From Phlebotomus papatasi (taxonomy: Eukaryota; Arthropoda; Insecta; Diptera; Psychodidae), in the NCBI RefSeq assembly GCF_024763615.1, contig NC_077222.1, positions 29,946,001 to 30,010,000 of the forward strand: 64,000 nucleotides of DNA. Reading direction: 5' to 3'. The position numbers and the translations under genes are program-made. Below are positions 1-14,600 of this stretch, in pieces. How positions within the stretch are numbered: position 1 is the first letter of the stretch; each line of letters opens with the position of its first letter. Under the pieces are notes generated by a model that did no database searches, was not told the DNA's origin, and saw only the letters and a list, made by a program, of their open reading frames with translations.

Positions 1-79
1 AATTTTTTTTTAGTGTCCAATTTTACCCTCAAAGTGTCCAAATTTAGAAACTGTCCAAAATTATGAGCACTTACCCTAA
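1..79. repeat. Fragment of the GTCCAAAATTATGAGCACTT element
   Basis: CTGTCCAAAATTATGAGCACTT matches the right end of the element at 40568-41633. Confidence 0.5.
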
Positions 80-783
80 TTTGAAAACTTCTTAAATAAA
101 AGAAAAATACGCGACCGTAAAATGCTTCTATTGGAAACAAATTAATCCAAATGGAGATAAGGGAATGTTTCTAATTGGAGATAAACAGTGTAAGTGAAAC
201 CAGGACGAAAGGCTTCCAAAACCTTGTTGAGTTGCTCTTGAGTGCAGGATTTGTTATCATTCCTGGTCTTTTCTCTTTTTCAATCTAAAACAATAAAAAC
301 ATCTCCAAAAATTCATATTTACGGGGTTTCCTATTGAAGCGTTTGCAGACACTTCAGAAAAACCCTTTTTGTTTACGAAATAGGTAATTATTTCATTTGA
401 AAACTTCACGTACCGTTAACAATAAAGATTAGCACTTAATTTAACTAAAATTAGCCAGAAATATGACATAAATATTAAACAAAACGAATATACAACAGTC
501 ACCTCATTGTATATTTCATTGGAAAACATGGTCGATCTAAGAAAAAATTAATGCTGAAAAGTACACTTTTAATTTTTCTGTGAAATTAACAAATTAAAAT
601 TTGTGAATATGAATGGATTTTCGCTTTACTTGGAGCAAAATTAACCAAACAATGAAAGTGTGGTATAGAAAATATATAAATATTATAATTTAGTACTGTA
701 TTTATCATGAAAACAATGACGTTTCCATTTGGAGTAGCGAAAAATTTCCATTTGGAGCAGGTTTTGAATTAGCTCAATTTACC
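80..783 (-). mobile_element. Pipsqueak-ORF DNA transposon derivative, copy A, truncated
   Basis: Matches copy B from about 10400 to 11113 and ends ACCC at 783 before TA. The left end is missing and abuts a fragment (1-79) of the CATAATTTTGTCCA element. Its ORF region (about 181-410) is frame-broken. Confidence 0.7.
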
Positions 784-1217
784 CTATATAATTAATAGGA
801 ACATTTTCATTGTCTAAACAACAATCTTTATTTTTTAGCAAAAATTTGTTTAAAATAAATCAATTGATATTTTATGTCGAATTATAGAAATGAATGGTTT
901 CAAATTTCCGTTTAACTTGTTGAAAGGTTATTATCACTATGATTTCAAAATAAAGCTCTTAATATGATATTATAGCAATGAATTTTGGACAGATTGAACC
1001 AGATTTCTGTTTTGAAACATTTTTTTTGGGGGAAAGTGCTCTCTCCTTGAACGTTCATGCCTTCGAATAATGCGAATTTCTTTTGTTTTTCGTAAAGAGG
1101 TTTTAAAGATTATAAGTAAATAGTGGACGGAAAAATAGGCCTCTTCTTAATGCTTCAAAGTGAAGAATTAAAGAGTGAAAATCAAGAGAGCTCTATTTTT
1201 CCGTTCACTGTCTGCTA

Positions 1218-1430
1218 GGGGAAAACTCTCCTTTCGAACGTTCATGCCTTCGAACAATGTGAATTTTCTTTTAGTTTTCCTAAGAGACTTACAGATTTCT
1301 ATTAAATATTATTTGGCTTATCTTCAATTGTTGATAATTCCGTGACAATTTAGTGTAAATCCCTTACGAAAAACAAAAGAAATTCACATTATTCGAAGGC
1401 ATGAATGTATGGAGGGAGAGCACTTTCCCC
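1218..1430. mobile_element. GGGGAAAGTACTCTCC MITE, copy 1
   Basis: 213 bp between TA dinucleotides; ends GGGGAAAACTCTCCTTTCGA and CACTTTCCCC, with inner arms CATGCCTTCGAACAATGTGA and its mirror. A solo arm of the same family lies at about 1030-1110. Confidence 0.8.
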
Positions 1431-2563
1431 TATATCCCATTAGACCGAAAATTCATTCATATTATAAGTAAAATTTTGAGGGTCACAATTAAGTATTTTC
1501 TCTAATAGTGAAAATTCAAGATGCTTTACATACTGATTTCTCTTTAATACTTTCATCATTTAAAGCTTAAAAACATCCTCGTCATATTCTACCAAATTAA
1601 AGCCAACTTGTAAAAGTTTGAAGTTTCCACTTGAACTCATTAAGAATTTTATAGGGTTTTTACATTTCCACAGAACTTTAAAACTTTCAGAAAAAAAAGA
1701 AATGTATTTAAGAGCTTTGGAAGCTCTAAATCGTGGAAAGTCATTTTCAATATCTCTCGGTTCATATATTGATTTAAAATGTAGGCTGTGTCTTATAAAG
1801 TTGTTACCTCAATAGAAAATGTTCTCATCTTTTCATTTAGAATTCACATCAGGTTATTATATTCTTATCTTAGGTATAGAGAAAAGAAAATCGTGTCTAA
1901 GATATTTATTTTCAAATCGGACATCCTATAATTTACAATGACGCTTTTAAAATAATTTACAATCATTAATATTGATATGAGTTCTTTAATCTAAGTTTAT
2001 AAAATAGTGGAAATAAAAAGTGCTCTAGAGCGATTGATATAATTATATGGATGACTGTGAGCGTCAACTGATTCAAAACTATGACGTATTATTCTTGGTA
2101 TAGAGAATGTAAAAAAGGCATATGACGGATATATCATCAGTCATCTCGCAAGAAATACCATCACTACTTGCAATTCAAAGCGTGCGTATGTTGCGTCATT
2201 CATCAGCATATAAGTAAGACACAAGAACTATATATTTAAAAGAACTGAAAGAATGTGACAAATACGATCTTATTTAGCTGCCTATGTCATCTACCACAAA
2301 ATGGACTGTTTTTCTTCTGAATATGGATTTGAAGATCAATTCCAAAAAAAAAAATAAATAAATAAAATAAAATCCTAACAAAACTTTTACTGCGAAGTTC
2401 ATCTGCGAAATACTATGGAACCTATATTGCATCATCAGCCTATATAAAATTTGTGGTGTGGGCTTGAATGATGTTTTCTGGAAGATACTCAGAGGCGCCA
2501 ATTGTGACGCCGACAGCACTAAATGAGATTTAAAAGCCTTATTCAGAATATTATTGTGCTTAC

Positions 2564-2660
2564 CTCATCGATCCAGTGTTTGTATCTATCGGTCATTGCG
2601 ATTTGCTCAAGCATTGCTGATCCCTGATTAGTTTTCCAATGACCGGAAATTGACTTGCGC
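2564..2660 (-). CDS. Syn: Synapsin exon: domain [15 protein letters not shown] segment
   Basis: This 97-nt exon follows a 72-bp intron (acceptor TATCAAACAG) and ends at the donor GTAAGC. With the two carried bases it encodes [18 protein letters not shown] then [15 protein letters not shown]. The donor shows that the gene continues to the left of the window. Confidence 0.96.
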
Positions 2661-5600
2661 CTGTTTGATAAGACAATCAAATTTTAGTTACTCAGCATTA
2701 ACGTTTTCTCAAATTTCTCTCAATATCCTTACATGAATGCCTTGTAGTTCCCTCCAATCTTCTGAATATGAATATCAAACTTTGCATCAATATACGGTTC
2801 CAGAGTGCAATAGCACTGAGAATCCGTTGAGTTTCCTGAGCCACAGAGCAATCCCGCTGAATCCTGAAGAGCAGTCTGATTGTCCAGACGTGCAGTTGCT
2901 GTTCCACCATGACAGTGTCCCGCCTTGAGGACGCATGGAAATTTCTGCCAGCTGAACTGTTGGCGGTTTCATTGACAAAGGAGAGCATGGAAAAACATAC
3001 AAAATGAGACAAATTAAGAACGATTGAAATGGGGAAAAAACTGACTCATTTGGATTATTGCCAAAAATTGCAATGGCTCTCTTATATAGCATAAATGTTT
3101 GGATTCTTTCATGTTAAAAATACGTGATCTAGAGAAGGTCACGTAATAGACCTCTTGCCACTGAATTCGGTTACAATAACAAAAAAAAAAGGATGTCAAA
3201 GTGTCCCAGCTTTGCGGAATGCTCAAACTCATTTCTTATGCTGACTTTAGCCCAGAAGGTTTCACAATGTTCTTTGAACATCTTATAATATTCCTTTAAT
3301 ATCTTTAACCGCATGAGTAAAAATATATATTACAATCTTTATTAAATGTAGCGTATTATGAAATCATTTTATTAAATTATGCTATGTTATTAAATTATAT
3401 TTAAGCTATTTAACCTTATTGATAAACCTCGGATCTGAGTAATGCAGCCTGCAGAATATAGAGGTTTACCCAGTTTCAGTAGGGCTCAAAATCCTAAGCA
3501 ACAATCAAATTTATTGGCTTTTCAGAATGTAGGGGAAAGTACTCTCCATTCGAACGTTCATGCCTTCGAATAATGTGAATTTTCTTTCAGTTCTCCTAAG
3601 AGAATTACACATTTCTATTAAATATTAGTTAGCTTATCATCAATTGTTGGTAATTCCGTGATAATTTAGTGTAAATCTCTTACGAAAAACAAAAGAAGTT
3701 CACATTATTCAAAGGCATGAACGTTCGAAGGGAGGTCATTTTCCCCTAATGGTCTCTGCATTAGAAAAATTTATGTCTGTATATATTGAAACAAATTGCC
3801 TACGCTTATGTAGAAAAAAATTCTTCAATATGAACATAAAATTCTATAGTATATAGGGGAAGTGGGGCACCTTTGAATTGGGGCAGCTTTGAAATACGGC
3901 TCTTTTCTCCCGCTTTAAAATAGAAGTGAAATCAAAATGAAAATCGAATGAAAATTAAATTGAAAATGAAATTTAATTTGATAGCATTTGATAGAGAGAC
4001 AACTGTTTGAAGTGAATTTTAATAAATTGGAATGGTGTGCCAATTGCCAATGCCATAAGCAAAATTTTCCAAGAAGTCTTGACTGATAAGAAATTAATTT
4101 TACCATATGACTATATACAGTGGCGGCCAAAATTATAGAATCATTTTGCAAAGCTTATATTTTTTTAACTTTTGTATTTTTTCCCAATTTGTTGATATAA
4201 TTCTACAATAAAAATCTTCGAATTATTAGAATCGTAAACTAAGGGTTATTTTGGCCGCTAGAAGTCTCTATTTTACACAGAATACGTCAATAGTGAAATT
4301 CAGTTTGGCCAAAAAAACTGAAAAAACTGCAAAACTGTCATTGAAGGTTTCTAAATATGGCTTTATTTAAACTTATTTGATTTATAGACCACATTCTTTA
4401 ATTTAATTAAAAGTGGTCCTATTGTGTTGTTCAAACGAAATTTCACTATTGATGTATTCTGTGAAAAATAGAGACCTCTAGCGGCCAAAACAACACTTAT
4501 TTGACGTAAGGTAATTATTTGAACATTTCCATGTCAAAATTATTTCAACGAATTGGAATAAACAAAAATGCTCATGGTAAAATAGTGGTCTTTGCGGAGT
4601 TGATTCTATTATTATGGCCGCCACTGTATGAGGTATACCCGTATAAGCTATCAGCTAAGAATTGGTTTTTCATTATTTTTAGAATATTTTATAATATATA
4701 TTTTTTTTTAAAATCATTTTCATCGAAATTCATGAAGAAAACCACCTTGCTCTCGAGTTCAAACATTTGGCAAAATCTTTTCAACTAAGTAATTTTGCTT
4801 TAAAATTGCCGGTTCACAACTGACTTATTGATAATCTTGTCCTAAATCTCTAAAATAGTACAGAAGAATGTTCTTGACTTTTCTTACAAAAATTAATTCT
4901 CGGATCATACTCGTTTAGAAGGCGATTTCTTATAGGTTTGAAAACCTTTCTAACTGATTAACGCTGATTAATCTAAGGTTATTTCATCTTTTAAGGATGA
5001 TTGGAACACCGGTGTCTCAAAAAAAATCCTACGACCTCCTACAATTATGTTTTGCTCTAACAAGTCAAAAAAAAGTAATTTATTCTAACCGCCAATTTTT
5101 GACCCTCTCGTCCTTAAAGGGTTAATCCTTTAAAAAATTGGATATCTAGAGCATTTCTTGTGTTAGACAAGAACTTATCGTACGAAGGAGTACCGTAGAG
5201 GGGATAGGGATTATTAATTAAGTTAATGTTTGATCATATTCCTGTTCGATTATGAGAAATTTTGAGGAGTCTGGAATGTCTTTAACGACTAATGCCTTAG
5301 ACACACTTACGATTTATTCCGAGAGACGACCTAACGTAATTATAATCAAAATAATTATTATTATTGAATTTCCATCAGTTTCTGACTAATACATCTTTCG
5401 GCTTAAGCCGAGAAACGGCTTAGTTAGTGGGAAATCAATCAATATTTTGATTATAATTACATTAAAGCCGAGAGACAATTTATTAGTGGAAAATGATGGA
5501 AAAGTATTTTAACCATTATTTCAAATATAATTACGCTAACTCGTCTCTCGGCTAATCTTCAGGTCTGTCAAGTCCCTAAAATACTCAATTTTCTCAATAG

Positions 5601-8600
5601 TTTTTGAGAGCTTTACCCTTATGTTGTCCTTGACAGAATATAAGTGGCCAAATAGACTAAGGCTGATCCTCGAGAATATTTAAGCAAGAAAATTTGACGG
5701 TAATAAAATAAAGTAGAGAAAATTTAATCAAAGGCCCTTTAATCAATGATCCTCATCCTTCAGTGTACGACAGTTTGGAACAAATCATTACTGACAAATT
5801 TTTCGGCCTTACATCTGCCTTAGTGAAAAAGTAGTTCAAGTCAAATGTTCATGTGAACTGTTTACAATAAATAAATAAATAAAATTAAGATAATCCATAT
5901 ATTTATTACATGGTATTGATCAGGGGCATGGCATTTCCTCTGTTTCTCATATGTTTCTAGCGAGCCGAAAAAAATTTGAGTTTATTAGCTGTTTTCTGTC
6001 ATTGTAGAATGAATTAGTAAAAAATAATAATACAAAATAAAAGCCTATTTAATAACGAAGAGGCAACCGAAAACCCTAAATTGGCAATCTACGAAGTTTT
6101 GGAGATATCTCGTGAAATGTGTACGAAAACAGGGAAAAAATTACACTAAAACTGGTTGCATTTTTCAGAGCTAATGTAACCCCCTTGGTATTGATAATCT
6201 GTTACATGGAACCCTGTAAGGCTACCGCCTTATATGGACGGAAAGTTGACATAGAAAACTTTTCAAATATATAAAAAAAAAATGTTTCGGACATGGAAGG
6301 CGCAGTTTAGTAGAAAATAAAAATAATTTTTATAAGGCGAACCTTGATTTATGGGTCTTTCGTAAACCCAAGTCACTATCTCTAACCGTTTGACCTCCAC
6401 CTTTTGTAATAACTAAACAGAGTAAGTGATGACTGCTTTCTCCCTTGAGTTCGAGCAAATAAAACAATTGTAAAAACCCACCATCAGTTTCATAGGTGTT
6501 AAATACCCCTTTACATTGTAATTGTAAATTCGTATGAATGAATAACCCGTATATTTTTTAAGATATGAGACAGATGGAATTGTTTGGTGTAAACTATTTT
6601 TATCTCGGTAGACAGTCTGGAGTCACGAAAATTATTGTGGTGCACATCTGCCTTTGAAAAGAGATTTGTCAATATTTAGACACTCGCTGCAACTTTAATT
6701 TTTGCATCAATTTATGTAATGTTCGAGCTATGATTTGGTATAATAAATATCTTGGGAAACAGCGTCAATAGTTGATTGGAAATTAAAAGGGTTCAAAATA
6801 AACTCACGAGTCTTTTTTTAATTTAGTATGTAAAAAAATCATATGTAAGAAAAATGATATAGTCATTAAAAGATTAATTTATGGTAAATAAAGAATCTAA
6901 ATGTTTACAGAAGTTGGTTTATTTTTATACTATTTGAATCTAATATGGTTGTATAGGGAAAATGAAATATTTTCAATTTTATTTTTCCTTGATTATTTCA
7001 CTTTATTGCATATCGGACTTTATTCATTCAACATTTATTTTTATCTTTGGCATAAAAAACCAACAATTGATTTCGATTCTCTTTTCCTGACAAAATAAAC
7101 CATAAGTTTTAATTGGATTATTCATTCTCAATGAAGTTATATTTACGATACTCAACTTTTAATCCTCATCTCGCGTTAGATGAGGGGTGCAATACCGCAA
7201 ATCTTCTCTGGTAAGGAAAATTAAGATTAGCGTAATTATAAGGTAGATTAATTACTCTTCTGCTATTTAGATGATTTATTTATGAATAATGATAACAGAC
7301 CGCGACCCCGGTAGGGATAAGCACAGATAAAAATAATGGAAAAATGTAATGAATTATGATAATAATTAACCATTAGTAAATTTGCCAAATTTTATAATAG
7401 TCCTCAAAGGATTCAAAGGAAATAAAGAATTATTTTATTTGTACTTGATTTTGAATTTAAAGAGGGTTTGAAACAAGTGTTAGAGTTGAAAGCAATATCT
7501 TATTCAACCTTATTGCATCCTAAAAAAAAATACAAAAAATAAATAAGTCACATAAATCATGGATTAGAATCTTAGGACCTAGACAGACCTGAGGATTAGC
7601 CGAGAGACGGCTTAGCGTAATTATATCAGAAATAATGTTCAAAATACATTTCTATTATTTTTCACTAAGTCGTCTCTCGGCTTAAGTCGTAACTGTGTCT
7701 CGGGCATTATTTTTCACTCAATTTTCACAATTTTTTCACACACATTTTTATTTAATAAGAACTGAAATTCACCTATAGTGAGCAGATATTTTCAAGGATT
7801 TATTTATTAAAGAAAATGAATAAAATTTTGAGAAAATCAATAGCTGGTAATTTCGCTTCTGCTCCTTTCCACGATTCATACGTAAACCATTTATATATAA
7901 TAGTAATAAATTTCTCAATTATGAAATACATCAATATTTCCTAAAGCTATAAAAGTCTAAATATAATAGATTTTCTTTAAAAGATTATTCGTAAACCATT
8001 TAGAATATCGCAATAAAACTTTTAATTTAAAAAAATCGAATTTTCGGACAATAATTAAATATAAATTAGTTTCAATTTTATTGAAGAAAAAAAAACATAA
8101 ATTAAACACATTAATGTCAATGTTAAACAGGTTAAACACATATAAATACTCGTAATATTCAAAGTCTGATTATTGATTGCGCTGCAACATTTAGTCAGAA
8201 ATTTATTATATTGGCACTTTAACTTAATTAATATTTTAATAGGTTTTGATTAACTATTTGTATTAAATAATTATCCACACTGAATTGAATTAAATCATTC
8301 AAAATTAGGTAGTCCCCTGTGAGTTTCAAAGATCGATATAACAGTGATATCACACTAGGATTTTCACAATTTAATTTTAAATTCAATTGAGCCAATTGAG
8401 CATTACAAGATTTCTAGAATTTAAGGTAAAGTACCCTCTAGTCGGCCGGTTTCTCAACTCGGCCAGTTGAATTATTTAACCAATTTTTTAACGTTTTATA
8501 GTCAACTTCTATGAAATTTTCACTGATTTACGTTATATATAATATAATACACCTTATAATGTTAAATCGGTAAGACCATATTATAACAAATCTAAGTAAA

Positions 8601-11600
8601 TTGAATAAATAGTCGCACTGGCCGAGTTGAGAAACCGGCCGACTACAGGGTACTTTACCTTACTTGAAAATTCTTACAGCCAGGAAACATTTTGCAAGAA
8701 ATTTGCTCAATTTTAAATAGTGCCGCGAGATTTTTGATTGTGAATGACTCCGGAAAATGTGTGATAGTCCTTAAAATGTCTTATAAGTCACATATCTGTT
8801 ATGCAGAAGGATCCCCAAAGCCAGAAGAAAGATTTGTAGGGAAAGGGCTCATGAAGTGACTCTCTTACAGTCTTATTGAAAATCTGTGTGAAGTCATATA
8901 AACAGGAGACTTTTTGACATAATAATTTCTTTTGAATGGTTTTGGAGGAGCTAAGCAAATTGCTCCCGATATTGAAGCTTCACTGCAGTACAAGTTTATC
9001 ACTAAAGCACTGTACTTATCTTATTTTTTGGCCACAAATAATATTAATTACGAATAAATAAATTTAATAAGAATAATTTTCTTCCAAAGACCACTTGTTT
9101 AACTGCAATAAAATTGAAATTAATGAGCAATTTTAACATTTTAATTTGCTGAATTCAAATGAATTTGAGCAACCACATTTATGCTATTTTAACAAATTTA
9201 AAGGTGTTTTAGTGGACCAAGTATTAGTTTTTATAAATAAATAAGTGAAGATTTATCACTTTAATTGGTTTTTAATGCAAATAATTCATCTGAAAATTAA
9301 ATTGAATTTACAAATTGAAAAAAATCCTAGTGTGATAGGACGGTAAAACTATTATAAACTAAATTCAATTGTTTAATCATTGTTGATTTGCTTAAAATCC
9401 ATTACAGAAGACATCCATAAATTTTTTATTGGATTAACTTTACATTTTTCTATGCTCTATGTAGAATTACATTTTATGGAATCTATGGGGAATTACAAAA
9501 ATCTATTTAGAAGTACTCTTTTTCTAAATATCATTTTATGAAGTTTAAATTATGCATGTTTGTAATATTTCTAGTTATTTCCTTATAGGAAAAGCGGTAA
9601 AAAGGATGGCAAAGCGTCCCTTTCGCATCATTTACCATTTACCGTTTACCCGTTCTTAACTGATTTGAACCGATTCATAAATTACTTAAAAGACCTCCCC
9701 CCCAAAATAGTTTTAAAAGCAATAGAATTGATTTACGGATAAAAATTAATTGTCGGTTATGAAACGGTTCATTAGCGTCTGATAACCATTTGGAATCGAT
9801 TGATTTTTATTAGAAATTCTAATACTGTTCCAATAAGCTCAAATATGATACCATTCGCCTGATAAATGCGCTCTCTAGAGCCTCTTTTAACCTTTGACCT
9901 TGAAAAACAGTTATTAGGAATGATTCAACGGTATTTTCACGCACAAGGTCAATTGTCCGTAAATTCTAATAATCCAAAAAACATGATCTGGTGGAGAAGG
10001 GGAGGGATGGGTAAAATTGAAAGTTATGGTAATAGTCTCATGTTCGACTTATGGGGTGGGTCCCCCCAAAGTGCTGTTGACAGCCGAACAGATAAGACGG
10101 AGAAACAGCGTGACTTGAAGCTTCAAATTTTTAAAATTCTATCAATATACGACCCCAGAGTTCGTGTTCGAGCAGTAAAAAGGAGAAAATCTTATTTTCG
10201 ATGAGAATAATATTGTATAACTAATTTAATTTAATAAAAGTTTAAATAGGGTAAATGTCCTAATTCAAAACCATTTCCAGACGCTTTAAGTTTGACAGAA
10301 GATTCAACACATTAAGTTCATATTTTTTCTAAAGAGAATTACATAAATTTGCTCCTTGACTCTTCTAGAATGTTACTGTTTAGTGAAAATTCTTTAGATA
10401 TAATTTAAAAATTTCTTAAATACAAGAAAAATATGCGAACGTAAAATACTTCTATTGGAAACAAATTAATCCAAATGGAGACAAGGGACAGTTTCTAATT
10501 GGAGACAAACAGTGTGTAAGAGAAACCGCGACGAAAGGCTTCCAAAACTTTATTGAGTTGCTTTTGAGTGCAGGATTTGTTCTTATTCCTGGTCTTTCCC
10601 CCTTTTCCATTTAAAACAATAAGAAAATCTCTCCAAAAAATTATGTTTCCGGGGTTTCCTATTGAAGCATTTGCAGACACTTCAGAAAAACCCTTTTTGT
10701 TTACGAAATAGGTAATTATTTCATTTGAAAACTTCACGCACCGTTATCAATTAAAATTAGCACTTAATTTAACTAAAATTAGCTAGAAATATGACATAAA
10801 TATTAAACAAAACGAATAAACAACAGTCACCTCATTGTGTTTTTCATTGGAAAACATGGTCGATCTATGAAAAATTCAATGATGAAAAGGCACACTTTTA
10901 ATTTTTCTGAGAAATTAACAAATTAAAATTTGTGAATATGAATGGATTTTCGCTTTATTTGGAGCAAAATTAACTAAATAACGAAAGTGTGGTATAGAAA
11001 ATATATAAATATAGTAATTTAGTACTGTGTTTATCATGAGAACAGTTACGTTTCCATTTGGAGTAGCGAAAAATTTCCATTTAGAGCAGGTTTTGAATTA
11101 TCTTAATTTACCCTATTTATTGAAATAAAAGGAAGATCAATTTTTTATTATGATGACCAAAAGTAGTTAACATACCGTATAAACTTACTTTGTTTAAAGC
11201 TCACATAAAATGTGTGTTATAGTTCCATTGGCTTTTTTAAAAGCCTCAAACTTTGCCTAATTTTTTTTACGTTAGTCACATCTGATAATTTTCTTATCTA
11301 TACTAGAACTAGAGTGAATTTCACTTTTGTGTATAAATTTAGCAAAAGGAAAGGCGATGAGTAAGAATTATTCCAAGAAGTATAATATTTATTTGACCTT
11401 CTGAAATATAGGGAGCTTCAAGAAAGTTTTCACTCATATTGTACGTGCTAATAAATTATACGGTGGGAATTGCCGAAACTGAATGAATACAGATAAATAT
11501 TATTGTTTTCTTTCTCAGAATGCACACTTTCAGCAGAAGGTGTATATAATTAGATTTGAGAGAGAGATTTTATTCTGCTGAGATATCATAGAATATATTT

Positions 11601-14600
11601 TAATCAACAGTTCGTAGAAATTTTAGATTTTTTTTATCCACTTAAATAATTTAACAGTCGATGACAAAGTTGAAGATTCTTGTTATTATTATAATTTTTC
11701 TTTGCTCTTGAATTTCTAGGTGTCTTGCTGAATTATTGCGGGATAACTTTCCTCAAATTTGCATTATTATACATATAGTGTACTTAACTATAATCGCTAT
11801 CTTTGCACTTTTACTTATAAAGTACTCTATATAAGTCTCTGAAGAGACAATGTAAATAATATTATATATAACATGAATAATAGTCTTCAAAGTGAAGTGT
11901 TTGAACTGATTCAATATAGATTATTAAATATCTTTTGCTATTCTTATTTATCCAATTTCCTCTATTGACATATGTCGCATTCGGGGAAATTGATATATAT
12001 ATACAAGAGAATCGATTGTATAGCCACTTCATGACCACATTGTTGGAGGATCATTTTCACGGATCTTCAGTCGCGATCACTTTTATCTCATTGAGTGCTA
12101 AAAGTGAGTGCTTTAAGTATCAATGTGTGCTCACGTACACAAATAAATTCATAAACGATATAGGAGCAAAAAGCGACTAAATAAATTTACATTTGTTCAC
12201 CACACGAAAGCCCCTCATGATTCCCTCCTAGCCACCTTCCCAGAGTCATTTATAAGAGAGTCTGGTGAGAAAACATCAGTTTTAGTTTGCGGCAGTCAGT
12301 TAAACGGTCAACATCATACTCAGTCGTGGAGTGTATTCCTTCATAAATGTTTGGTGATAAATTCAAGTTAAAATTTATGTGAGAAAGCAGCATCAGAAGG
12401 TGCCTAGAACACACGTAGCATCGTAATAAAAGACAGTGTGAAGAACTTTTTATCCCATATGTTGATGGTTTAATATACAGAAAATGGAATAGCAATATTA
12501 CCTGCAGATATTTTGCAAAAAAACCCTATATAGTTACTAAAACCAGAGCAATTTAAGGACAATCTCCTACTTATATTGCAACGTTGAGAGTGAGGTGAGA
12601 ACATTTCAACGAAAATCAAACAAATTTCACACCTTGTTGGTTATTGAAGTCATGTTAAATGATTTTTTTCCTTGCTATCACAATATTGCAAGAGTGACTT
12701 TATTGTCTAAACTCAGTGTAATGAACTGTGATAAAACCATTGAATTTTACTGGAAAGCAATATTTTTTTTTTATTATACACCATGAAAAAATCTGTCATT
12801 CCTTTGCAATCAAATTATAGGAAATAATAAGATCTAATACGCGGCATTTAAATAAATCATATCGTAGTCAATTACTTCACCCAGCCTCGCGTAGCAATTT
12901 CACGATTTTATATATTCAGAAATTAGCGTAATTTTACATTGTTTATTCAAAAAAATTTGCGATACTTTAAATTAAAAAAAAATGAAGAGACTCATACTAA
13001 TTTAAACAAATAACATAGGGGAGTATGGGCCAGTTTTATGGAGGATAATTTCAATATTCGCGTTCTTTCTCGGTTTGCTTAAAAGGAAATATCGCTCCTT
13101 GGAAATTACAAGGGGCCAACTAATTTTCGACCATTTATCAGGAGACAGCATGAAAGATTCAACTTTCTGTAAATAAGTATCTCAATTTAAATGACTGAAC
13201 AAAAAAATATTTCTTTTCTATTTGTATGAGCAAACATCGAAACTTTTATATTTTTGTCTTTCATAATATGTTCCTTAATGAGTTAGCTCCTTGTTGTTCT
13301 AAATGATGTGCAAATTTTATTTAAATTAGAATGACAAGGGATCATCTTGCTTGAGTTAGTCCCCTGTTTCACAAAAATTTGAACGATGAATTTATTTTGT
13401 GCCCCTTTACTTCAAACAAAATTATGCAAGTAATCAAAAAGATTAAAATTTTGAAAAACTTTTCTAATAACGAAATTTAATGACTTATATCATCTGAAAA
13501 TTTATTAAATTGTCCTTCTAAGTGCATTAGAATCTCAAAATCGAAAAAAAGTGAGTTGACCCCTTGTAATTTCCAAGGAGCGATATGTTAAGGTTTCGCA
13601 CATACTCTGGCTTCGAAAACTTCATATTTTTCCATATTCCTTTAAAGAATCCGACCTATGGCAATATATTTTAATAGCTAGCATTAAGTCACACATTTCC
13701 TGAATATAATTGATTAAGAATCGTCCCCTATACTAAGCTCTTCATATTACTAAAAGCACAAAAAGAAGTATTATGAGATTCTTAATAATTTACTCACTAT
13801 GTTCACTAAAATAAGGCTTCCCATTCGATCTCTGCAATTGATTTTGTAAAACCGTATCAAAATGAAATTTTACAAGAAATCTTATTTTTTAAGGAATCAG
13901 CATTTTTAATCAGTATTATGATCAGAAGGATGCCATATATCTCATCAAAATAGAATTGAAATTGTATGTAAAATATTTGATTGTGCTCAGTAAATAACGT
14001 TAAATTCAACATAAATATATTTTCCCTTTTAATAATGTTAGTTTATTGATTGAATAAATAAATCAAATGTATTAGCCATAAAAATACACTAAGAGCTGAA
14101 TATTCTAAGATAGTTCTGGAAATTGTAGGGGAAAGCGTGCTACCTTCGGACGACTCAAGCTTCGGACAATTCAATTTTTTCTTTATGTTCCTTATGGATT
14201 TCATCCATATCTCTTTTCTGTAAATTTGGGGTATTGGATTACCCATTATGGGATTACCTATTAAAATGTAATATTATAATGAGCCAAATTCATTTATAAC
14301 ACATTGAAAAAAAAAATGATTTGTGCGAAGCATAAATCGTCCGAAGGTAGCGCGCTTTCCTCTATAGTTTAAGTTTGAAAATTACGTGGAAGACACAGGG
14401 TAGTTTTCTGTGTCCAAATCAACTCTCCTAATTTAAAGCAAATTATTGTAAAAAATGTAGTAATATCGCAGAAAAAATAGATTTAAATTATAAACATAAC
14501 GATGTTTATTACACTTGCTCATAAAAATTTTATTACCATTCACATTATTTATCACTAATCAACGTTAAAATGTGTATGTATTTATTGATAAAAATATAGG

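Noticed and set aside
2698..3092. Minus-strand frames of 104 and 101 codons at the synapsin exon
   Set aside because: They are off-frame readings; the frame with [13 protein letters not shown] is the coding one and needs splicing at 2956 and 2733.
9866..10204. 112-codon plus-strand frame with higher GC
   Set aside because: Its start overlaps the dispersed repeat at 9600-9890 and its composition changes along the frame. No domain was recognised; without homology it is probably transposon debris.
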